Assembly: GCF_037974355.1 (NCBI RefSeq)
Contig: NZ_CP150235.1
Span: forward strand, 5,828,001 to 5,892,000
Length of the DNA stretch: 64,000 bases
From: Paenibacillus sp. FSL R5-0517
Lineage (GTDB): Bacteria; Bacillota; Bacilli; Paenibacillales; Paenibacillaceae
Reading direction: 5' to 3'
Position numbers and translations under genes: made by a program. Under the pieces are notes generated by a model, which saw nothing but the letters and a program-made list of their open reading frames with translations, ran no database searches and was not told the origin of the DNA. The stretch's first letter is position 1, and each line of letters starts with the position of its first letter. This document shows positions 59,732 through 64,000 of this stretch, in pieces.

Positions 59732-61039
59732 TTACGCGCCTACACTTGCTCCCTGACTTGCTTTGATCGCTTGCTCCAGATCATGAATAATGTCTTGAAT
59801 GTTCTCTGTGCCAATAGATAGACGAATCAACTCCGGATTAACCCCTGCGGCAGTTTGTTCATCTTCAGTCAACTGCGCGTGAGTCGTACTTGCCGGGTGA
59901 ATGATCAGTGACTTGGAATCGCCCACGTTTGCAAGGTGAGAGAACAGTTTAACATTTTCAATCAATTTACGACCCGCTTCCGCACCACCTTTGATTCCAA
60001 AGGTCAGAATGGCGCCCTGCCCTCTTGGCAGATACTTCTGGGCAAGCTCGTAAGAATCGTGGCTTGGCAGACCCGCATAACTTACCCAGGACACATCCTC
60101 ATGTTTCTCGAGGAATTCCGCAACCGCAAGGGCGTTGCTACTATGGCGCTCTACGCGCAGATGTAATGTCTCCAGTCCCTGCAGCAACAACCAGGAGTTA
60201 AATGGAGAGATCGTTGCACCCAAGTCACGGAGAAGTTGTACACGAGCTTTGATAATATAAGCAATCGGTCCAACTGCTTCTGTATATACAACACCGTTAT
60301 AACTGGCGTCCGGCTCCGTCAAACCAGGGAACTTGCCGCTTGCTTTCCAGTCAAATTTTCCGCTATCCACGATAACGCCACCAATGGATGTACCATGACC
60401 GCCAATGAATTTCGTTGCAGAGTGAACGACAATATCTGCTCCATGTTCGATTGGACGAAGAAGGTACGGGCTCGGGAACGTATTATCCACGATCAATGGA
60501 ATGCCATGTTCATGAGCGATCGCTGCCACCGCTTCAATATCCAGTACATTCCCCTTTGGATTACCGATCGTTTCGGCATACAGTGCTTTCGTTTTCTCCG
60601 TAATCGCTGCCCGGAAATTCTCAGGATCACTGGAATCCACAAATTTCACGTCCAGACCCAGTTTCGGCAAAGTTGTCGAGAACAGATTGTATGTACCTCC
60701 ATACAAACTCGCCGAAGACACGATCTCATCGCCTGCACCGGCAATATTCAGAAGCGAAAACGTAATGGCTGCTTGACCAGAAGCAGTAGCCAGCGCCCCA
60801 GCTCCGCCTTCCAACGCAGCAATCCGTTGCTCAAATACGTCAGTGGTTGGATTCATCAGACGGGTATAGATGTTGCCAAACTCTTTCAAACCAAACAGAT
60901 TAGCTGCATGCTCAGTGTCCTTGAAGCCATAGGATGTTGTCTGATACAAGGGAACTGCTCGTGCGTTGGTAGTTGGATCAATCTCCTGACCTGCATGAAT
61001 TGCCAATGTTTCAAATGAAAGCTCACGTTCGTTTGACAT
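59732..61039 (-). CDS. metY: O-acetylhomoserine sulfhydrylase / homocysteine synthase
   Basis: A protein of 435 residues of the Cys/Met metabolism PLP family. It starts LSFETLAIHAGQEIDPTTNA, with VPLYQTTSYGFKD, YTRLMNPTTDVFEQRIAALE and PLP Lys in VVHSATKFIGGHGTSIGG. The length (435, against about 380 for cystathionine enzymes) and the insert EPDASYNGVVY fit MetY. It forms homocysteine from O-acetylhomoserine and sulfide. GGGAGGA precedes the ATG. I see no SAM riboswitch or T-box in the 240-bp upstream region, where such control is common. Confidence 0.92.
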   Translation of the reverse strand: MSNERELSFETLAIHAGQEIDPTTNARAVPLYQTTSYGFKDTEHAANLFGLKEFGNIYTRLMNPTTDVFEQRIAALEGGAGALATASGQAAITFSLLNIAGAGDEIVSSASLYGGTYNLFSTTLPKLGLDVKFVDSSDPENFRAAITEKTKALYAETIGNPKGNVLDIEAVAAIAHEHGIPLIVDNTFPSPYLLRPIEHGADIVVHSATKFIGGHGTSIGGVIVDSGKFDWKASGKFPGLTEPDASYNGVVYTEAVGPIAYIIKARVQLLRDLGATISPFNSWLLLQGLETLHLRVERHSSNALAVAEFLEKHEDVSWVSYAGLPSHDSYELAQKYLPRGQGAILTFGIKGGAEAGRKLIENVKLFSHLANVGDSKSLIIHPASTTHAQLTEDEQTAAGVNPELIRLSIGTENIQDIIHDLEQAIKASQGASVGA

Positions 61040-61204
61040 AAATCTGAATCCTCCCTTGATATATACGTTCTATAAGTTCATGATGTCTTGACATGGTGGT
61101 GTATGTTTTCCATATTCTCTCACAAGATGTCGCATTTGAAAAGACTTATTTCCGATTTTTCCGATGAGAAATATTAAATATGTATATTATCATTTCTATA
61201 CCAA

Positions 61205-61232
61205 AAAAACCTTTGCCCTCGCAAAGGTTTTT
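61205..61232 (-). terminator. Terminator of the kdu operon
   Basis: AAAAACCTTTGC / GCAAAGGTTTTT with CCTC loop; T7 on the minus strand. Confidence 0.92.
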
Positions 61233-61280
61233 CGGCTGCTGATGAAGATGCGCTGCATCACTTTTCAAACCGACTGTCTT

Positions 61281-62126
61281 TTAGACTCGAACTGCATCCC
61301 ATACTTCACGCAAATGTTTGGCCGCAGGCACAGCTTGCTCCGCAGTTACACCTTCAAGTGAAATATCGATATGCGGCTTATACGTTTTTAGCAATTCAAA
61401 AAATAACGGGTAATCCAGTATGCCTGCCCCAGGTACCGGATTAAACTTCTCTCCCTGTGCATCGAAGGCGACATCCTTGGCATGGATCACAATCATGCGC
61501 TGATATAGCGATTCCATCACCTCGCGCAAGAAAGCTCCTTGATCTGCTGCATGTGGTTGTTTGATCAGATTACACGGGTCGAACAGCATTCCCAGATTGG
61601 ATGAAGGAATCTCTTCAAACAAACGTGTCATATGTTCATGAGTATGAAGGGTATGTGTGGACACAGGCTCAATCGCTGCATGCACGCCCCATTTCTCCGC
61701 TTCCTCGGCCAACTCCTCAACCGTTTCTTTCAGCACACTCCACGCCTTCTCTTCATATCCATCCGGATGCGTATCCTGATAGGTGTCCAAGCTTCCGGTC
61801 TCCGTTGCGACCATGCTGCAACCGAAATCCCGGGCATAACGCAGATGTTCCTTGAATCGATCAATATCCGCACGGCGGCTTACCGGATCAGGGTCAATCG
61901 GATTAATATAACAGCCCAGTACCGCAATCTTCACTCCGCGCTGTGCAAATTGATCTCCAATCTCATTCGCCAGACCGGGGCTCAGCTTGCCATTCGATGA
62001 GTCCACATCGGATAATGCTTTGGCAAGTGCCAGCTGTACAGAGTTGAATCCGTTATCTGCAATGGTCTGCGCGAGCTGTGCTGTAGGCTGTTTACCAAAT
62101 GTATGTGCTAGAATACCAAGTTTCAT
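61281..62126 (-). CDS. Sugar phosphate isomerase/epimerase-like protein (TIM barrel)
   Basis: A protein of 281 residues of the AP endonuclease 2/xylose isomerase-like fold: LGILAHTFGKQPTAQLAQTI, CSMVATETGS, HAAIEPVSTH (metal Glu), LGMLFDPCNLI (metal Asp), MIVIHAKDVAFD (metal His) and PHIDISLEGV (metal Glu). Members isomerise or epimerise sugars, or act as dehydratases. Last gene of the operon with kduD and the DeoR regulator, so a uronate or related sugar is the likely substrate. AGGAGG precedes the ATG. Confidence 0.82.
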   Translation of the reverse strand: MKLGILAHTFGKQPTAQLAQTIADNGFNSVQLALAKALSDVDSSNGKLSPGLANEIGDQFAQRGVKIAVLGCYINPIDPDPVSRRADIDRFKEHLRYARDFGCSMVATETGSLDTYQDTHPDGYEEKAWSVLKETVEELAEEAEKWGVHAAIEPVSTHTLHTHEHMTRLFEEIPSSNLGMLFDPCNLIKQPHAADQGAFLREVMESLYQRMIVIHAKDVAFDAQGEKFNPVPGAGILDYPLFFELLKTYKPHIDISLEGVTAEQAVPAAKHLREVWDAVRV

Positions 62127-62163
62127 CTCACTGCCTCCTTATGCTAATCCGATGATCAAGCGA

Positions 62164-62916
62164 TTAACGTGCCATCCAGCCACCATCGACATTCAGCACA
62201 TGACCATTCAGATAATCCGAAGCGGCAGATGCCAGAAAGACAACCGGGCCTTTTAGATCTTCCGGTGTTCCCCAACGCCCCGCAGGAATACGGGCTGTAA
62301 TATCCCGGTAACGATTCTCGTCCGCACGGATCTGAGTAGTATTATCGGTTTCCATATAACCAGGTGCGATACCGTTAATCTGGATTCCCTTCCCTGCCCA
62401 TTCGTTGGCGAGTGCTTTGGTTAAACCGGCAACACCATGTTTGCTGGCTGTGTACCCTGGCACGTTAATCCCACCTTGATAGGACAACATGGATGCAATA
62501 TTAATGATTTTGCCGCTTCCGCGTTCAATCATATGTCTGCCAGCCAATTGGCTTAGGAAAAATACCGTGTTCAGGTTCAGACCAATGACATCATGCCAGT
62601 CCTTCCCTGCATGATCAGCCGCAGGTGTGCGGCGAATGATTCCCGCATTGTTGACGAGAATATCAATTCTGCCTTGGAACGCAAGCGCCTGTTCGAACAC
62701 AGCCGCCAACTCATCTTCACGACTTAAATCCGCTTCAATCACATAAGCTTTGCGTCCGAGTGCTTCAATGGCACTTGCCGTTTCGGCAGGTTTGGAATAA
62801 GAGACCAGCACCACATCAGCGCCTGCTTCCGCCAAACCAATGGCCATCCCTTGTCCAAGTCCTCCCGAAGTACCTGTTACCATTGCAACTTGTCCGCTTA
62901 AATCAAATGGGTTCAT
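62164..62916 (-). CDS. kduD: 2-dehydro-3-deoxy-D-gluconate 5-dehydrogenase
   Basis: An SDR enzyme of 250 residues: FDLSGQVAMVTGTSGGLGQG (NAD site TGxxxGxG), ILVNNAGIIRR (NNAG), Ser in IINIASMLSYQGG and YTASKHGVAG (YxxxK). VLNVDGGWMAR ends it. FDLSGQVA..TG...GLGQGMA, IIRRTPA and NVPGYTASKHG are close to KduD, which reduces 5-keto-4-deoxyuronate products in pectin degradation. KduI lies two genes upstream, which supports this. The frame is open to 62979 but GGAGGG lies 8 nt before ATG 62916. Confidence 0.9.
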   Translation of the reverse strand: MNPFDLSGQVAMVTGTSGGLGQGMAIGLAEAGADVVLVSYSKPAETASAIEALGRKAYVIEADLSREDELAAVFEQALAFQGRIDILVNNAGIIRRTPAADHAGKDWHDVIGLNLNTVFFLSQLAGRHMIERGSGKIINIASMLSYQGGINVPGYTASKHGVAGLTKALANEWAGKGIQINGIAPGYMETDNTTQIRADENRYRDITARIPAGRWGTPEDLKGPVVFLASAASDYLNGHVLNVDGGWMAR

Positions 62917-62994
62917 GAATGATTCCCTCCGCATGGTTGTAATATGCATTTTATCGATCTGTCCGTTCTTTAATCCCATGAATCATGAATGAGG

Positions 62995-63753
62995 TTAACT
63001 TTGATAATCCACTGTGACACCGCTCTGCTCGTATAAGGCAACTGTCTCTTCATCCAAACGATGATCACTGATAATATAGTCCAGTTCCGAACACTGGGCG
63101 AAAGTTCGCAGTGCAAATTGTCCGAATTTATAATGATCCACAACACCATATACCTGCTGGGAGGCAGATATCATTGCTTTTTTCAAGGGAACCAGATCTC
63201 CCGTGTATATGGATAATCCAAATTCCGGATGAAGTGCTGTCGTGGATATAAAGGCTTTATGAATGTTAAGACCGGAGATAAATGCAGCCGTGTCATCCCC
63301 CACCAGCATATTCCGTACACGAGCCCCGCCAGGCACAACCAGTCGTACTTGCTCCTTCTTGGTAAGCTCCGCAATAATGAACAAGTCGTTGGTCACCACC
63401 GTCAGCGGCTGATTGTCGAGACGTTTAGCCATCTCCAGCGTGGTGCTTCCACCATCGAGAGCAACGATATCGCCAGGTCGAATGTAAGCAAGGGCCCGTT
63501 CAGCAATCTCCGTTTTCTCCGATTGATGCTTCTCGGTAACTCCCCGGCTGTTCAAGATGCCATACTGGTCATTCTGAGCCAGCATAGCACCACCATGAAC
63601 ACGTACGAGTAGACCCATACTCTCCAACTTGTCGAGATCCTCTCGCACTGTTTTCCCAGTCACCTGCAACAGCTCACTCAGATCACTGACGGTTACTTCC
63701 TGGCGCTCCAGCAGAGCCTCCATAATTTTTTCATGTCTTTTCAATGGATTCAT
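62995..63753 (-). CDS. DeoR/GlpR-family transcriptional regulator
   Basis: A protein of 252 residues. Residues 5-60 are a DeoR helix-turn-helix (KRHEKIMEALLERQEVTVSD, TGKTVREDLDKLESMGLLVR). A DeoRC sensor domain follows (EIAERALAYIRPGDIVALDG, STTLEMAKRL, VVTNDLFI, FISTTALHPEFGLSIYTGDL, DHYKFGQ). It most likely controls this operon in response to a phosphorylated or keto-deoxy sugar. ATG 63753 lies 9 nt after AGGAAG and is preferred over the in-frame TTG at 63762. It sits between kduI and kduD, an unusual place, since uronate operons often use IclR or GntR types. Confidence 0.87.
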   Translation of the reverse strand: MNPLKRHEKIMEALLERQEVTVSDLSELLQVTGKTVREDLDKLESMGLLVRVHGGAMLAQNDQYGILNSRGVTEKHQSEKTEIAERALAYIRPGDIVALDGGSTTLEMAKRLDNQPLTVVTNDLFIIAELTKKEQVRLVVPGGARVRNMLVGDDTAAFISGLNIHKAFISTTALHPEFGLSIYTGDLVPLKKAMISASQQVYGVVDHYKFGQFALRTFAQCSELDYIISDHRLDEETVALYEQSGVTVDYQS

Positions 63754-63775
63754 CCTGATCAACTTCCTATACTAC

Positions 63776-63825
63776 CTGAGTTAATTGAATGAGTGTTCTA
63801 GTGTCTACTCTGCCAATTAACTCAG
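63776..63825. repeat. Perfect 12-bp inverted repeat between kduI and the DeoR gene
   Basis: CTGAGTTAATTG (63776-63787) / CAATTAACTCAG (63814-63825), 26-nt loop, no T run. Either an operator or an mRNA stem. It lies between the stop of kduI and the regulator ribosome site. Confidence 0.6.
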
Positions 63826-63839
63826 ACATCTGTAATTTA

Positions 63840-64000
63840 TTATTTCAGGTCTTTCATCGCTACGCCGTCCATATCTTCGAACGTCTGGTTCTCACCAGCC
63901 ATCGCCCAACAGAAGGTGTAATTGCTCGTACCCACACCACTGTGAATGGACCAGCTTGGGGAGATGATCGCCTGACGGTCGCGTACAACCAGATGCCGCG
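63840..64000 (-). CDS. kduI: 5-keto-4-deoxyuronate isomerase, C-terminal part (cut by window edge)
   Basis: The last 53 residues, ending in TAA at 63840: RHLVVRDRQAIISPSWSIHS, GVGTSNYTFCWAMAGENQTF and DMDGVAMKDLK. SPSWSIHSGVGTxNYTFxWxMxGENQ is a hallmark of KduI, a cupin enzyme that isomerises 5-keto-4-deoxyuronate from unsaturated uronates. The link with kduD two genes on is as expected. First gene of the operon visible; the start lies outside. Confidence 0.93.
   Translation of the reverse strand, partial: RHLVVRDRQAIISPSWSIHSGVGTSNYTFCWAMAGENQTFEDMDGVAMKDLK

Noticed and set aside
60236..61018. Plus-strand frame of 260 codons opposite metY
   Set aside because: Antisense shadow; composition unlike a real protein.
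61040..61280. SAM riboswitch or T-box before metY
   Set aside because: None of the conserved T-box or S-box sequence blocks is visible.
1..64000. Mobile elements, prophage, CRISPR arrays, tRNA or rRNA genes
   Set aside because: No transposase, integrase, short regularly spaced repeats or tRNA-like cloverleaf was seen; the only tandem repeat has a 258-bp unit.

Overview
The window looks like a chromosomal segment of a Firmicute of the Paenibacillus group. The support is moderate GC content, strong AGGAGG-type ribosome binding sites with many GTG and TTG starts, a SigB locus of the hybrid-kinase type, an SLH-domain exoprotein, a lysine riboswitch and Bacillales-type families throughout. I see no phage, IS element, CRISPR array, tRNA or rRNA. 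The genus is an inference from gene content.

Layout. 1-301: start of an asparaginase. 402-15170: a general-stress region. At its centre is a minus-strand SigB operon: a receiver-PP2C phosphatase (RsbY type), a three-receiver hybrid kinase (RsbK type), a CheR-like methyltransferase (RsbM type), a second soluble hybrid kinase, RsbV, RsbW and SigB. Around it lie a PAP2 phosphatase, GlsB/YeaQ-, YtxH-, DUF5665-, YflT-, DUF948- and DUF1328-type proteins and CorA. Six promoter-like sites in this region share the layout GTTTNN-N14-GGGTAT-like, which suggests that the locus and much of its surroundings form a SigB regulon block.

15.5-23.3 kb: a secreted SH3-like protein, a CDF metal exporter, a small basic protein, an ABC-F ATPase, a metallo-beta-lactamase-fold hydrolase, and a cytochrome bd operon with two very small membrane proteins, one of them CydS-like. 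23.5-31.3 kb: a large PAS sensor kinase divergent from an OmpR-type regulator, a receiver-like orphan, an Nfu/HEAT-repeat protein, and a lysine riboswitch ahead of a lysine permease. 31.5-41 kb is a surface block: a class D sortase convergent with a giant LPXTG adhesin, a transglutaminase-like secreted protein and a YcdB/SLH protein. 41-46 kb: an alpha/beta hydrolase, KDPG aldolase and two glycosyltransferases.

46.2-51.3 kb: xylose catabolism (xylB, xylA, divergent xylR) with a XylR-type operator, a cre-like site and three tandem copies of a 258-bp element between xylA and xylB; a diverged relative of that element lies near 38.2 kb. 51.8-59.5 kb: an AraC-type regulator that reads in frame, through a perfect Fur box and a second ribosome binding site, into a siderophore-binding lipoprotein; glutaredoxin-like protein and thioredoxin reductase; a ZIP transporter; an alpha/beta hydrolase; and a P1B-4 metal-efflux ATPase with Fur/PerR-like boxes upstream. 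59.7-64 kb: MetY, then a uronate (pectin breakdown) operon of kduI (partial), a DeoR-type regulator, kduD and a sugar isomerase-like protein.

Part of the window ties together stress signalling, envelope remodelling and metal or iron homeostasis; the rest is carbon and amino acid metabolism. The most unusual items are the AraC/Fur-box/lipoprotein read-through, the enlarged SigB signalling module with its ring of matching promoters, the small proteins of the bd oxidase operon, and the 258-bp tandem element.
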